From contig UQDV01000004.1 in NCBI GenBank assembly GCA_900539945.1, positions 67,896 through 131,895 on the forward strand: a stretch of DNA of 64,000 nt, written 5' to 3'. This stretch comes from an uncultured Faecalibacterium sp. (GTDB taxonomy: Bacteria > Bacillota > Clostridia > Oscillospirales > Ruminococcaceae). Made by a program: the position numbers and the translations under genes. Numbering within the stretch: the first letter of the stretch is position 1; each line of letters opens with the position of its first letter. The notes under the pieces are model-generated. The model ran no database searches. It was not told the DNA's origin and saw only the letters and a list, made by a program, of their open reading frames with translations. Below, piece after piece: positions 41,748-50,135 of the stretch.

Positions 41748-42593
41748 ATGTCTACAAATTTTTGGGAGCTGCTGCAGCAGCACCAGAATGACCTGACAAA
41801 ATCGGGTCACATGGTGGCCGACTATCTGGTGCAGCACGCAGCAGAGGCACAGTATCTGTCCATCTCATCCCTGGCAAGGGAATGCAAGGTGGCAGAGGCT
41901 ACGGTGTTCCGGTTCTGCCGGGCGCTGGGGTTTGAAGGCTACCATGAAATGCGCATTGCACTGGCACAGGCCAATGCCACCGGCGCACTGGTCAACCAGC
42001 GTGCGCCGGAGCCGGATGCCGACACGGCCACCCTGTGTGAGCACGCCGGTGCGCTGTTCATGACAGCCATCAACGGCACACAGAATGCCCTCTCACCGGA
42101 GGCGGTGGACAAGGCTGTGGCCCTGCTGCACAGCGCACGGCAGGTGTTCTGCCTGGGGCAGGGCGGCAGCATGCTGGTGGCCAACGACATCTGCGCCCGG
42201 TTTGCGGGCATTACCAACAAGTTCCGCACGGCGGGCGACAGCCACATGCAGGTGATGGCGGCCAGCCTGATGACGGAAGAGGATGTCGTGTTGTTCGTGT
42301 CCTACTCCGGTGCCACGCGGGATATGATCGAGACGCTGCGCACCGCCAAGGCCGCCGGGGCAAAGATCATCCTCATCACCCACTACGAGGACTCGCCGGG
42401 CGCAAAGCTGGCCGACATCGTGCTGCTGTGCGGCGCGCAGGAAAACCCGCTGGACTCCGGCAGCATCCCCATCAAGGTGGCGGTGCTGTATGTGGCAGAG
42501 GTGCTTCTGCTGCGTTATATGCTGGATGACCAGCAGCAGACCAACGAGGCACAGGACCGCACCACCGAGGCCTTGGCCGTGAAGATGCTGTAA
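41748..42593 (+). CDS. RpiR/MurR family transcriptional regulator of the nan operon
   Basis: A 281-residue regulator. The N-terminal helix-turn-helix (LSISSLARECKVAEATVFRFCRALGFEGYHEMRIAL, about 38-75) is typical of RpiR. The C-terminal SIS domain (about 110-250; VFCLGQGGSMLVANDICARF, DVVLFVSYSGATRDMIETLRTAKAAGAKIILITH) binds phosphosugars. Divergent from the sialic-acid operon, it most likely responds to ManNAc-6-P or GlcNAc-6-P and represses or activates nan genes. The ATG at 41748 follows AAGGAGAAGG. Confidence 0.92.
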   Translation: MSTNFWELLQQHQNDLTKSGHMVADYLVQHAAEAQYLSISSLARECKVAEATVFRFCRALGFEGYHEMRIALAQANATGALVNQRAPEPDADTATLCEHAGALFMTAINGTQNALSPEAVDKAVALLHSARQVFCLGQGGSMLVANDICARFAGITNKFRTAGDSHMQVMAASLMTEEDVVLFVSYSGATRDMIETLRTAKAAGAKIILITHYEDSPGAKLADIVLLCGAQENPLDSGSIPIKVAVLYVAEVLLLRYMLDDQQQTNEAQDRTTEALAVKML

Positions 42594-42611
42594 TTTCTCT
42601 GATCGAAAACA

Positions 42612-42662
42612 CAGATGCCGCTCTGCGGCCGGGCATTCCGGCAGCCGGGCGGCGTTTTTTTG
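42612..42662 (+). terminator. Terminator of the RpiR gene
   Basis: A GC-rich imperfect stem (TGCCGCTCTGCGGCCGG with CCGGCAGCCGGGCGGC) is followed by seven T. Confidence 0.75.
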
Positions 42663-42712
42663 CAGCTGCACAGAAACAGAAAACAGACGTTCCGGAGCAA
42701 TTTTTCTAAAAA

Positions 42713-42795
42713 TGCAATCTTTTTGCAAATTGGGCTTGCAATCGGGCAGGATATCGTGTATAATCATCCCTGCACGAAAATGCAAACTGGTTGCA
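42713..42795 (+). promoter_or_regulatory. Promoter flanked by two TGCAA-N5-TTGCA operators
   Basis: Promoter TTGCAA (42736-42741), 17-base spacer, TATAAT (42759-42764). Two identical-arm inverted repeats TGCAA-N5-TTGCA lie at 42713-42727 and 42781-42795, that is, upstream of -35 and just after the start point. Their centres are 68 bases apart. This is the layout of a repressor that binds both sides of the promoter. It controls the putative manganese exporter at 42843. Confidence 0.75.
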
Positions 42796-42842
42796 ATTTA
42801 CTAAAATGAAGAAACCCGCTGTGGTTTTTGGGAGTGATATTT

Positions 42843-43730
42843 ATGGAACTGTTTCTGGATGTTCTGGGCGAATCTCTGGTGGATACCGCCAAGATGCTGC
42901 CCTTTCTGTTTCTGGCCTATCTGCTGATCGAATACATCGAGCACCGCCACGGCGAGCGCATCGAAGCGCTGCTGGCCGGCGGCGGGCGCTGGGGCGCAGT
43001 GCCCGGTGCCCTGCTGGGCTGTGTGCCGCAGTGCGGCTTCTCGGCCATTGCGTCCAACTTCTATGCGTCCCGCGTCATTACGCTGGGCACCCTGATGGCC
43101 GTGTATCTGGCCACCAGCGATGAAGCCATCCCGCTGCTGGTGTCCATGCCGGCCTACTGGGACAAGCTGGTCGTGCTGATGGTCATCAAGGTGGTGTACG
43201 CTGTCATCGTTGGTTTCGTGCTGGACTTTGTGCTGCGCGGCATCCTGCCCAAGGGGCTGCGGGGCGGCTACACCGGCCATGCCGACGAGGTGGACTGCCA
43301 CGAGGAGCACAACGATGAAGAGGGCAACGAGCGCCCCATCTGGCAGGCGGCTCTGCGCCACACGCTGGAGATCTTCGTGTTCATCTTTGCGTTCAGTCTG
43401 GTGTTCGGCCTCATCGTGGAAGGCGTGGGCGAGGACGTGTTCGCCGACCTGTTGGGCAGTATGGGCTTCTTCCAGCCGGTGGTGGCGGCCCTGGTGGGCC
43501 TGATCCCCAACTGCGCCGCCAGCGTGTTGCTCACCCAGCTGTATGTGGAGGGTGCTCTGCGCTTTTCCAGCCTGGTGGCCGGTCTGTGCACCGGTGCCGG
43601 TGTAGGCCTGGCCGTGCTGTGGCGTGCCAACCCCTCCTGGAAGCAGAACCTGTTCATCACCGGCCTCACCTGGGCCGCCGGTGCCTTTGTGGGCGTGGCC
43701 ATGCAGGTGATCGTGGCATTGTTTGCCTGA
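42843..43730 (+). CDS. Putative manganese (metal) efflux membrane protein
   Basis: A 295-residue polytopic membrane protein in two similar halves, each with a conserved polar helix motif: GALLGCVPQCGFSAIASNFYASR (about 55-77) and GLIPNCAASVLLTQLYVEGALRF in the second half. A His/Glu-rich loop between halves (HADEVDCHEEHNDEEGNER) could bind metal. This matches proteins annotated as putative manganese transporters, earlier as arsenic efflux proteins. The ATG at 42843 follows GGGAG; an earlier in-frame start would add five residues. Confidence 0.82.
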   Translation: MELFLDVLGESLVDTAKMLPFLFLAYLLIEYIEHRHGERIEALLAGGGRWGAVPGALLGCVPQCGFSAIASNFYASRVITLGTLMAVYLATSDEAIPLLVSMPAYWDKLVVLMVIKVVYAVIVGFVLDFVLRGILPKGLRGGYTGHADEVDCHEEHNDEEGNERPIWQAALRHTLEIFVFIFAFSLVFGLIVEGVGEDVFADLLGSMGFFQPVVAALVGLIPNCAASVLLTQLYVEGALRFSSLVAGLCTGAGVGLAVLWRANPSWKQNLFITGLTWAAGAFVGVAMQVIVALFA

Positions 43731-43739
43731 TTCTGATGT

Positions 43740-43896
43740 AAAAGGGGCTGTTGCAAAATAGTTCTCTGAAAAAATATGCACAAAACCCGGAACCTCTTCA
43801 GGGCCAAAACGGCTCAAAAAGGGTTCCGGGTTTCTGCTTTTGCACTGCTTTTTGTGCAAGTTGCTATCGCATTCTTATTTTGCAACAGCTCCTTTT
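43740..43896. mobile_element. MITE-like element with 21-base terminal inverted repeats
   Basis: AAAAGGGGCTGTTGCAAAATA (43740-43760) and its reverse complement with one mismatch (43876-43896) bound a 157-base element. The GGGCTGTTGCAAAA end is typical of several IS families. Inside is a second inverted repeat, AAACCCGGAACC...GGTTCCGGGTTT, followed by CTGCTTTT, which may end transcription of the upstream gene. There is no transposase and no clear target duplication. Confidence 0.75.
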
Positions 43897-43934
43897 GGCG
43901 TTCTCGGCGGCCGGGGGCGCACCAGCTCCTGCCT

Positions 43935-43976
43935 CCTATTGACAAGGCTTTATGCCTGTGCTATTTTTACAATAGG
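43935..43976 (+). promoter_or_regulatory. rpiB promoter enclosed by a CCTATTG/CAATAGG dyad
   Basis: TTGACA (43939-43944), 17-base spacer ending TGC, TATTTT (43962-43967). CCTATTG (43935-43941) and CAATAGG (43970-43976) form a 7-base inverted repeat around the promoter, possibly an operator or chance. Confidence 0.6.
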
Positions 43977-44046
43977 AAATGATGGCCTGCACGGCAGGAA
44001 AACATAGAATGTCTATAAAATTCTATAAGATAAGGAGCGTATCTGT

Positions 44047-44520
44047 ATGAAACTGGCAATCGGCAACGACCACAGCGCGGTCGAAATGAAGAAGGAGATC
44101 AAGAAGTATCTGGAGGACAAGGGCATCGAGGTCATCGACGTCGGTACCAACAGCACCGAGAGCTTCAACTACCCCATCAGCGGTTACAAGGTGGGCAAGA
44201 TGGTCGCCTCCGGCGAAGTGGACGGCGGTGTGCTGATCTGCGGCACCGGCGTGGGCATCAGCCTGGCCGCCAACAAGGTCAAGGGCGTGCGTGCCTGCGT
44301 GTGCAGCGAGCCCTATTCCGCCCGCATGAGCAAGCAGCACAACAACTCCAACATCATCGCTTTCGGCGCACGGGTCATCGGCGTGGAGACCGCCAAGATG
44401 ATCGTGGACGAGTGGCTGAACGCCAAGTATGAGGGCGGCCGCCATCAGGTGCGTGTGGATATGCTGACAGAGATCGAGCAGACCCAGGGCCTGAAGGTCG
44501 TGGACGAGCAGGGTCAGTGA
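44047..44520 (+). CDS. rpiB: Ribose-5-phosphate isomerase B/LacAB-type sugar-phosphate isomerase
   Basis: A 157-residue RpiB/LacA-LacB family isomerase interconverting ribose-5-P and ribulose-5-P, or a related sugar phosphate. Motifs are IGNDHSAVEMKKEIKKYLEDKG, ICGTGVGISLAANKVKGVRAC (active-site Cys and anion hole), SARMSKQHNNSNIIAFGARVIG. The usual GSDHAG start is here GNDHSA, a small deviation. RBS AAGGAG precedes the ATG. Single gene. Confidence 0.9.
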   Translation: MKLAIGNDHSAVEMKKEIKKYLEDKGIEVIDVGTNSTESFNYPISGYKVGKMVASGEVDGGVLICGTGVGISLAANKVKGVRACVCSEPYSARMSKQHNNSNIIAFGARVIGVETAKMIVDEWLNAKYEGGRHQVRVDMLTEIEQTQGLKVVDEQGQ

Positions 44521-44586
44521 GTTTTCAGGCCGGGACTGCATTGCAAAGCGCAGTGTGGTTCTGGTTTTTTGTTTCCGGCAGACAGA

Positions 44587-44620
44587 AAGAGCCGCCCCAT
44601 CCGGGGCGGCTCTTTGCTGT
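44587..44620 (+). terminator. Terminator after rpiB
   Basis: AAAGAGCCGCCCC pairs with GGGGCGGCTCTTT around ATCC, followed by GCTGTTTTT. The stem also faces the minus-strand aminotransferase remnant. Confidence 0.85.
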
Positions 44621-44640
44621 TTTTACAGGGAAAATGAGAT

Positions 44641-44868
44641 TTACACCCACTCGCCGTTGAATATGTATTTGTCCAGCCGGGCAAAGGCTTCCTGCACGCG
44701 GGAGAGCGGCAGGGCCAGATTCATGCGGATGGCGCAGGGGCCGTGGAACATCCGGCCGTCCTGCCAGGCGACGCCCACGTTCCAGCCGGCCTTTTCCAGC
44801 TGGCCGATGGTCTTGCCGTGGGCCTTGCACCAGCCGGTGCAGTCCTGGAACAGCATAAATGTGATGTG
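44641..44868 (-). pseudogene. C-terminal remnant of a MalY/PatB-type aminotransferase
   Basis: About 75 codons on the minus strand before TAA at 44641: HITFMLFQDCTGWCKAHGKT, then LEKAGWNVGVAWQDGRMFHG and CAIRMNLALPLSRVQEAFARL. This is the C-terminal domain of MalY/PatB cystathionine beta-lyases (GVAL..G..FG...F.R.N.A.PR..L.EAL.RL). The PLP-binding Lys and the large domain are missing, and upstream sequence in this frame overlaps the LysR gene. It is a leftover of a deleted gene beside the regulator. Confidence 0.75.
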
Positions 44869-44876
44869 CCGGGGCT

Positions 44877-45767
44877 TCACAGGCGGCCGTCTGCCACGGC
44901 GCGCCGGTGTTCGGCCAGGGTCAGCTGCCGCAGCACCTGCAGGCAGGGGCGGGTGTCGTCCTTGCGGGTGAACAGGCAGGTGGGTGCCGGCGGGAAGGGG
45001 AAGATCAGCGGGTGGAACCACTCGGGCGGGTAGCCGTGGCTCCGCACCGGGCTCAGGAACAGGCATTTTCCGGCCAGCATCCGGACGTATTCCTTTTCAA
45101 AATCGGGCACCATGAGCCACCGCAGGGGAATGTCCTCCATGCAGCGCCGTAACATGGACACGAATACGGCGTCACAGCTTTCAAAGCAGATGGTCTGCCC
45201 GGCCAGCTGGTCGGGGGTCAGGGTGCCGCAGGCACTCAGCGGGCTGCCGGGGCTTGCCAGCAGATGGCATTTGGTGTCGAACAGGGGCAGGCAGTCGATG
45301 GCGTCGCTCACCGGTTCCAGCAGCATCTGGATCAGGGCGTCCACGCCGCTCTGCAGAACCTCTTCCGGGGAGGTACAGGAGGTATCGGTGCGCACCTCCA
45401 GGTCACAGTCCGGCAGCTCCTGGCTCAGCGCCATCAGCAGGTCGTGGTACACAAGATCCCGCGACGCCATGGTCAGCGGCACCTGCAGCACCAGCTTTTC
45501 GCGCCGGGCGGGCCCGGCGGCCAGTGCATGCTGGAACGCCTGATAGCTCTGCCGGACGTTCTGGGCAAAGGCGGCAAACAGCTGCCCGGCTTCGGTGGGC
45601 TCCACCCGGCAGGTGGTGCGGGTGAACAACGGGGTGCCCAGTTCTTCTTCCAGTGTGCGGATCTGGTAGCTCAGGGTGGGCTGGGTGAGAAACAGCTGCC
45701 GCGCGGCAGCCGAAAAATTCAGTGTTTCATAAAGAGCCAGAAAACAGCGGATCTGACGATCGGTCAT
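44877..45767 (-). CDS. LysR-family transcriptional regulator
   Basis: A 296-residue LysR regulator. The N-terminal winged helix-turn-helix is classic: FLALYETLNFSAAARQLFLTQPTLSYQIRTLEEELGTPLFTRT (about 9-51). The effector domain (about 90-290) has a type 2 periplasmic-binding fold. It is divergent from the exported flavoprotein at 45986 and likely activates it in response to that enzyme's substrate. The TTAT-N11-ATAA box in between supports this. Its 3' end abuts the MalY/PatB remnant. Confidence 0.92.
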   Translation of the reverse strand: MTDRQIRCFLALYETLNFSAAARQLFLTQPTLSYQIRTLEEELGTPLFTRTTCRVEPTEAGQLFAAFAQNVRQSYQAFQHALAAGPARREKLVLQVPLTMASRDLVYHDLLMALSQELPDCDLEVRTDTSCTSPEEVLQSGVDALIQMLLEPVSDAIDCLPLFDTKCHLLASPGSPLSACGTLTPDQLAGQTICFESCDAVFVSMLRRCMEDIPLRWLMVPDFEKEYVRMLAGKCLFLSPVRSHGYPPEWFHPLIFPFPPAPTCLFTRKDDTRPCLQVLRQLTLAEHRRAVADGRL

Positions 45768-45833
45768 GCAAAGCGGGCCTCCTTTCCGGCATTTCCTTCA
45801 TTGTAACAAAACCGCTGGGGAAGGTCAATGAAC

Positions 45834-45901
45834 TTATAGAAAAAATACATAACTGAAAACCGGAAATTGAATTTCTCTTTTGGTGAAAATTTCACTATAA
45901 T
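45834..45901 (+). promoter_or_regulatory. LysR box and activator-type promoter of the flavoprotein gene
   Basis: TTAT-N11-ATAA at 45834-45852 fits the T-N11-A LysR consensus. A perfect TATAAT lies at 45896-45901 but no good -35 is found, as expected for an activator-dependent promoter. The box centre is about 55 bases upstream of the -10. Confidence 0.6.
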
Positions 45902-45985
45902 AATATCGTCAAAAAAGCGTCAAACTGCGCAAGGCAGAAACGCTTTGGAAGAAAAAGAAGAAAGAAACAGAAAGGGTTCCGCACT

Positions 45986-48301
45986 ATGAACAAGATCTCG
46001 CGCAGAAACTTCATCCGTGCATCGGCTCTCAGCGCTCTGGGCGCTGCCGCTGCAGGCGCACTGTCCGGCTGCTCCAACAACGCAGCCAGCAGCGCCGCCG
46101 CTTCCTCCGTGGCAAGCTCTGCCGCTGCCTCCGAGCAGCCCGCAGCCGCTGCTTCCGCCATCACCTGGGATGACATCTTTGCCACCAGCTACTCGCAGGC
46201 CAACCGCCGCTCCAACCCGGATGCCAAGGCTCCCGAGACCCCGGAAGAGTACATCGAGCAGAAGGGCAACGGCGACATCATGGGCTCCATGATGGTCGGT
46301 ATGGTCGATTCCCTGAACATCCCGGAAGAGCAGTTCATGAACAACAAGCCCGCCTGGCTGGGCGATGAGCCCCAGCTGGCCGACAAGGTCGAGTACACCA
46401 AGGACTGCGAAGTTCTGGTCATCGGTTCCGGTCAGGCCGGTACTGCCGCCGCCCTGCGCTGCGCAGAAGAGGGCCTGAACACCATCTGCTGCGAAGTGCA
46501 GACCTGGGAAGAGTACGACAACTATGCCTGCGACCTGACCACCTACAACTCCAAGTTCTTCCTGGACAAGGGTGCCGAGAAGTACGACCCCATGGACATC
46601 TTCACCGAGTACATGGTCAAGGCTCTGGGCCACGCCAACCAGAAGATCGTCAAGGACTACGCCACCCGCTCCGGCGAGGCACTGGACTGGATGCTGGCTG
46701 AGCTGGACCCCGACTATGTTGCCAAGTACGCACACGCCGTGAACTACAAGGGCAACAAGCACTTCCAGAACCCCTGCAGCCACAGCTACTACTACGTCGG
46801 CATGACCCAGTGGCGTGATACCGGCACCGAGACCAACACCAACAACAATATGTGGCCGTACACCGTCCGTCTGCTGCAGCAGAAGGCTGTGGAGAAGGGC
46901 TGCGAGTACATCTACGGCGCACAGGGTCTGACCCTGGTGCACGAGAACGGCAAGGTCACCGGTGCCATCTTCACCGACATCGACGGCAAGTACTTCCAGG
47001 TCAATGCCGATGCTGTCATCGTGGCAGCCGGCGACTTCGGCGGCAACCCGGACATGCGTTTGGACCTGTGCGACACCCTGCGCAACCTGGCATGGTCCTA
47101 CGGCAAGGACCGCACCGACGTGAACAACATTTCTTCCATGGGCCGTGACGGTTCCGGCATCCGCATGATGCTGTGGGCAGGCGCTACCATGGAGGCAGGC
47201 CCCCGTGCAGGTCAGGCAGCCGGCATCAACAGCCGCCCGTCCTTCCCCTTCGGCGGCATCTGGCCCATCTTCGGCAATGACGGCAAGCGTTTCTTCAACG
47301 AGACCATCACCCGCCACGGCTCCGTGGGCTACCTGGATATGATGCCGGAAGGCCAGAAGATGGTCTGCGTCACCGACTCCAACTGGGATGCTTACTGCGA
47401 GTATCAGGCCTACGACCATCAGGCCATGGACCGCAGCAACGACTACATGCTGGAAAAGGTCCGCAAGGATATGGCCAACTACAAGACCGGCCCCGACGGC
47501 TTCTCCGTGCAGGCCTTTGCCCGCTACGGCAACGACCCCACCACCCTGTACGCTGCCGACACGCTGGAAGAGCTGGCCGACATCATGGGCTATGAGGGCG
47601 ACGCAAAGCAGGGCTTCCTGGACGAGGTCAAGCACTGGAACGAGATGTGCGATGCCGGTTACGACTCCGACTGGGGCGCAGACGCATCCATGATGCACTT
47701 CAAGATCCAGGATCCTCCGTTCTTCGCAGCTTCCTCCGTCACCGGCGGCAACCCCTCCGGCGGCCTGTGCCAGCACGCTGCAGTCTGCACCGATGGTGAG
47801 TACCGCGTCCTGACCGGTGCCAAGGCTCCCATCCCCGGCCTGTACGCTGTCGGCAACTGCTGCGGCCAGCGCTACGGTGTGCAGTACCACACCCCCACCG
47901 CAGGCAACAGCTGCGGCAGCGCTTTCGTGACCGGTTACCTGGCTGCCGAGTACGTCAAGAACGATCTGGACAACGGCATCGGCGGCGGTGAGAACGGCTC
48001 TGAGGAGCGCACCACCAACGGCCAGTACTATGCCGGCACCTACACCGCTTCCAAGAACTCCGGCTACAGCACCGTGACCGTCACCATGACCTTCAGCGAG
48101 GACGCCATCACCGACTGCAAGATCACCTCTTCCGGCAACGATGACCTGATGAAGGACGACCTGCGCAGCAGCATGGCCGCTGCCGTGGTGGACAGCCAGG
48201 GCGACACCAGCGTGGATGCCATCACCTCTTCCACCCTGAGCTTCTCGGTCAAGGCTGTGCAGGAGGCTGTGGCCGACTGCATCGCACAGGCAAAGGCCTG
48301 A
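45986..48301 (+). CDS. Exported FAD/FMN-containing reductase (fumarate/urocanate reductase-like)
   Basis: A 771-residue exported flavoprotein. The signal has a twin-arginine motif (SRRNFIRA, R6 R7) and lipobox SGC29, followed by a Ser/Ala linker. The FAD_binding_2 domain begins CEVLVIGSGQAGTAAALRCAEEG (GSGQAG 147-152) and ends with GLYAVGNCCGQRYGVQYHTPTAGNSCGSAFVTGYLAAEY. The C-terminal FMN-binding domain carries DAITSSTLSF near 743-752, the place where FMN is linked through Thr/Ser in such proteins. Relatives reduce organic acceptors such as fumarate, urocanate or cinnamates at the cell surface in anaerobic respiration. The acceptor here is unknown. It is divergent from LysR. Confidence 0.88.
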   Translation: MNKISRRNFIRASALSALGAAAAGALSGCSNNAASSAAASSVASSAAASEQPAAAASAITWDDIFATSYSQANRRSNPDAKAPETPEEYIEQKGNGDIMGSMMVGMVDSLNIPEEQFMNNKPAWLGDEPQLADKVEYTKDCEVLVIGSGQAGTAAALRCAEEGLNTICCEVQTWEEYDNYACDLTTYNSKFFLDKGAEKYDPMDIFTEYMVKALGHANQKIVKDYATRSGEALDWMLAELDPDYVAKYAHAVNYKGNKHFQNPCSHSYYYVGMTQWRDTGTETNTNNNMWPYTVRLLQQKAVEKGCEYIYGAQGLTLVHENGKVTGAIFTDIDGKYFQVNADAVIVAAGDFGGNPDMRLDLCDTLRNLAWSYGKDRTDVNNISSMGRDGSGIRMMLWAGATMEAGPRAGQAAGINSRPSFPFGGIWPIFGNDGKRFFNETITRHGSVGYLDMMPEGQKMVCVTDSNWDAYCEYQAYDHQAMDRSNDYMLEKVRKDMANYKTGPDGFSVQAFARYGNDPTTLYAADTLEELADIMGYEGDAKQGFLDEVKHWNEMCDAGYDSDWGADASMMHFKIQDPPFFAASSVTGGNPSGGLCQHAAVCTDGEYRVLTGAKAPIPGLYAVGNCCGQRYGVQYHTPTAGNSCGSAFVTGYLAAEYVKNDLDNGIGGGENGSEERTTNGQYYAGTYTASKNSGYSTVTVTMTFSEDAITDCKITSSGNDDLMKDDLRSSMAAAVVDSQGDTSVDAITSSTLSFSVKAVQEAVADCIAQAKA

Positions 48302-48407
48302 TCTTTTCCTTGCCAAAACCGCACGCGCCCGGTAGAATAAGACCAGAACAGGTTTTGCTCTGACGGCACCGTGTGCGTTCCACACAATCGGTTTTCTTTT
48401 TTTCTTC

Positions 48408-48454
48408 TCGGTGCCGCGCCGGGGCCGGGCATCTGCCTGCCCCGGCGCGGCATT
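48408..48454 (+). promoter_or_regulatory. Very stable hairpin between flavoprotein and HemN-like genes
   Basis: GTGCCGCGCCGGGGC pairs with GCCCCGGCGCGGCA around a 13-base loop, about 14 perfect pairs, without a T-run. It could stabilise the flavoprotein mRNA or limit read-through into the next gene 28 bases later. Confidence 0.65.
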
Positions 48455-48481
48455 GCTGTTATGCGGAGGTTTGAAACAAAC

Positions 48482-49381
48482 ATGGAGACGACAACGCTGC
48501 ATCCGGTCGTGATGAAGCTCAATTTTCCCTTTATCACCCGCAAGTCTTCCTTCTGCGGGCGCACCCTCATCGAGGGCCACAACACCGAACTGCTGCACCG
48601 GTATGTGCTGGCCATGGCGCTGGAGCTCAAGGCCAACGCCGCCGACCTGGCCGACTGCGAGGTGCAGGCCATCCGTCTGGGCGGCGGTTCTGCCTCCATC
48701 ATCAATGGCAGTGATCTGGACCACCTGCTGCGGCTCATCCGCAGCTGCTATCATGTGGCAGAGAACGCCCCGGTGACCATGCGCACCTGCCCGGCGGACA
48801 TCAACGGCGCCAACATGCCCTTCTATAACCGCTCCCACTTCACCCGCTACGATCTGGAGCTGTACTCGCTGGAGCCGCTGGATTTCTGCACGCTGGACAC
48901 CCTCAACTATTCCGAGCAGATGCCCTACATCACCCACGGTTTCCTGCGGGCCGACCGCCGCGACAGCATGGGCTTTGTGCTGCTGTACGGCAAAAAGACG
49001 GTGTCCCGCTGGGGCTTCCGCCACTCGGTGCTGGAGGTGACGCGCCGGCCGGTGTGTCATGTGCTGCTGCAGCGCTGCGCCGGAGCGGATATGCTGGACG
49101 ACGCGGCAGCCCAGGCCCAGCTGGACGAGGCAGCCCAGCTGCTTACCGAGGCGGGCTTTGTGCAGTACCTGCCCCGGCGTTGGGCAAAGCCCGGCTGTGA
49201 GGACAAATTCTGGCAGGGCGCGGCCAACGGTATGGATGTGCTGGCTTTCGGCCTGTCGGCCTACACCCGGCTGGACGGCATGATCACCACCAATACCTCC
49301 GACCTGAACACCTATCTGGCCCACAGCGCAGACTACGAACAGATCACCGTGTCCACGGTGCCGGTGCAGACGGCAGAATGA
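48482..49381 (+). CDS. HemN/HemZ-like radical-SAM-fold protein lacking the cluster cysteines
   Basis: A 299-residue protein resembling coproporphyrinogen dehydrogenase-type radical SAM enzymes: IRLGGGSASIINGSDLDHLLRLI parallels the GGGTPSLL motif, and RWGFRHSVLEVTRRPVCHVLLQR resembles a later HemN segment. Where the CxxxCxxC cluster motif should be, it reads LNFPFITRKSSFCGR, keeping only the last Cys. It is thus probably not a radical SAM enzyme but a derived or degenerate member. GGAGG lies 12 bases before the chosen ATG. It follows the exported flavoprotein on the same strand. Function unknown; the family link is by eye. Confidence 0.55.
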   Translation: METTTLHPVVMKLNFPFITRKSSFCGRTLIEGHNTELLHRYVLAMALELKANAADLADCEVQAIRLGGGSASIINGSDLDHLLRLIRSCYHVAENAPVTMRTCPADINGANMPFYNRSHFTRYDLELYSLEPLDFCTLDTLNYSEQMPYITHGFLRADRRDSMGFVLLYGKKTVSRWGFRHSVLEVTRRPVCHVLLQRCAGADMLDDAAAQAQLDEAAQLLTEAGFVQYLPRRWAKPGCEDKFWQGAANGMDVLAFGLSAYTRLDGMITTNTSDLNTYLAHSADYEQITVSTVPVQTAE

Positions 49382-49426
49382 ACAAAGGCAGCCCTTCCCG
49401 TGCGGAAGGGCTGCCTTTGTTTTTGA
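49381..49426. terminator. Bidirectional terminator between HemN-like gene and cysE
   Basis: AACAAAGGCAGCCCTTCC pairs with GGAAGGGCTGCCTTTGTT around CGTGC, followed on plus by TTTTTG. Confidence 0.88.
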
Positions 49427-49463
49427 TTCGCGGATCCTGTCTGGATAAAATGTGCAGGGACCC

Positions 49464-50135
49464 TTACAGTTTCTGCCGTGCGGCGATCTGGCTGGCCGTG
49501 GGGGGCGTGTCGCCCTGGGCGGCGTTTTCCAGCGCACCGATGCGGCGGTCCAGATCGCGGATGCGCTGGGCCACCACATCCGGCAGATCCTGCTGGTCCA
49601 GGTCGTCGGCGGGGTTCACGGCCTTGTTGTTGATGCGCACCACCTCGGCGGGCACGCCCACGGCCGTGCAGTTGGCGGGCAGGTTGCACAGCACCACGCT
49701 GCCCGCGCCGATGCGGGCGTTGTCGCCGATGTACACCGGGCCCAGCACCTTGGTGCCCGCGCCGATGAGCACGTTGTTGCCCAGGGTGGGGTGGCGCTTG
49801 CCGGTGTCCTTGCCGGTGCCGCCCAGCGTCACGCCGTGGTAGATGGTGCAGTTGTCGCCGATCTCGCAGGTCTCGCCGAACACGATGCCCATGCCGTGGT
49901 CGATGAACAGGCACCTGCCGATGGTGGCACCGGGGTGAATCTCGATGCCGGTGCGGCGGCGTCCGTGCTGGCTGACCCACCGGGCCAGAAAGAACCGCTT
50001 GTGCTGGTACAGCCAGTGCGCAATGCGGTGATAGACCAGAATATGAAAACCGGGGTACAGCAGAATGACCTCCAGCACGCTGCGTGCGGCGGGGTCCTTG
50101 CGCTGGATATTCCGTGCATCTTCCAACAAACCCAT
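49464..50135 (-). CDS. cysE: Serine O-acetyltransferase
   Basis: A 223-residue enzyme making O-acetylserine from serine and acetyl-CoA, the committed step to cysteine. It has the N-terminal helical domain ([39 protein letters not shown]) and a left-handed beta-helix of hexapeptide repeats ([46 protein letters not shown]), with the catalytic Asp-His pair in FIDHG. The C-terminal 50 residues are longer than the minimal family. The ATG at 50135 follows GAGAGGA. It is a single gene and no T-box leader was seen upstream. Confidence 0.95.
   Translation of the reverse strand: MGLLEDARNIQRKDPAARSVLEVILLYPGFHILVYHRIAHWLYQHKRFFLARWVSQHGRRRTGIEIHPGATIGRCLFIDHGMGIVFGETCEIGDNCTIYHGVTLGGTGKDTGKRHPTLGNNVLIGAGTKVLGPVYIGDNARIGAGSVVLCNLPANCTAVGVPAEVVRINNKAVNPADDLDQQDLPDVVAQRIRDLDRRIGALENAAQGDTPPTASQIAARQKL

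Noticed and set aside
45920..49579. Antisense frame of about 1200 codons opposite the flavoprotein and HemN-like genes
   Set aside because: Low-complexity Val/Gly/His-rich translation that crosses several real genes and a terminator; an artefact of codon bias.
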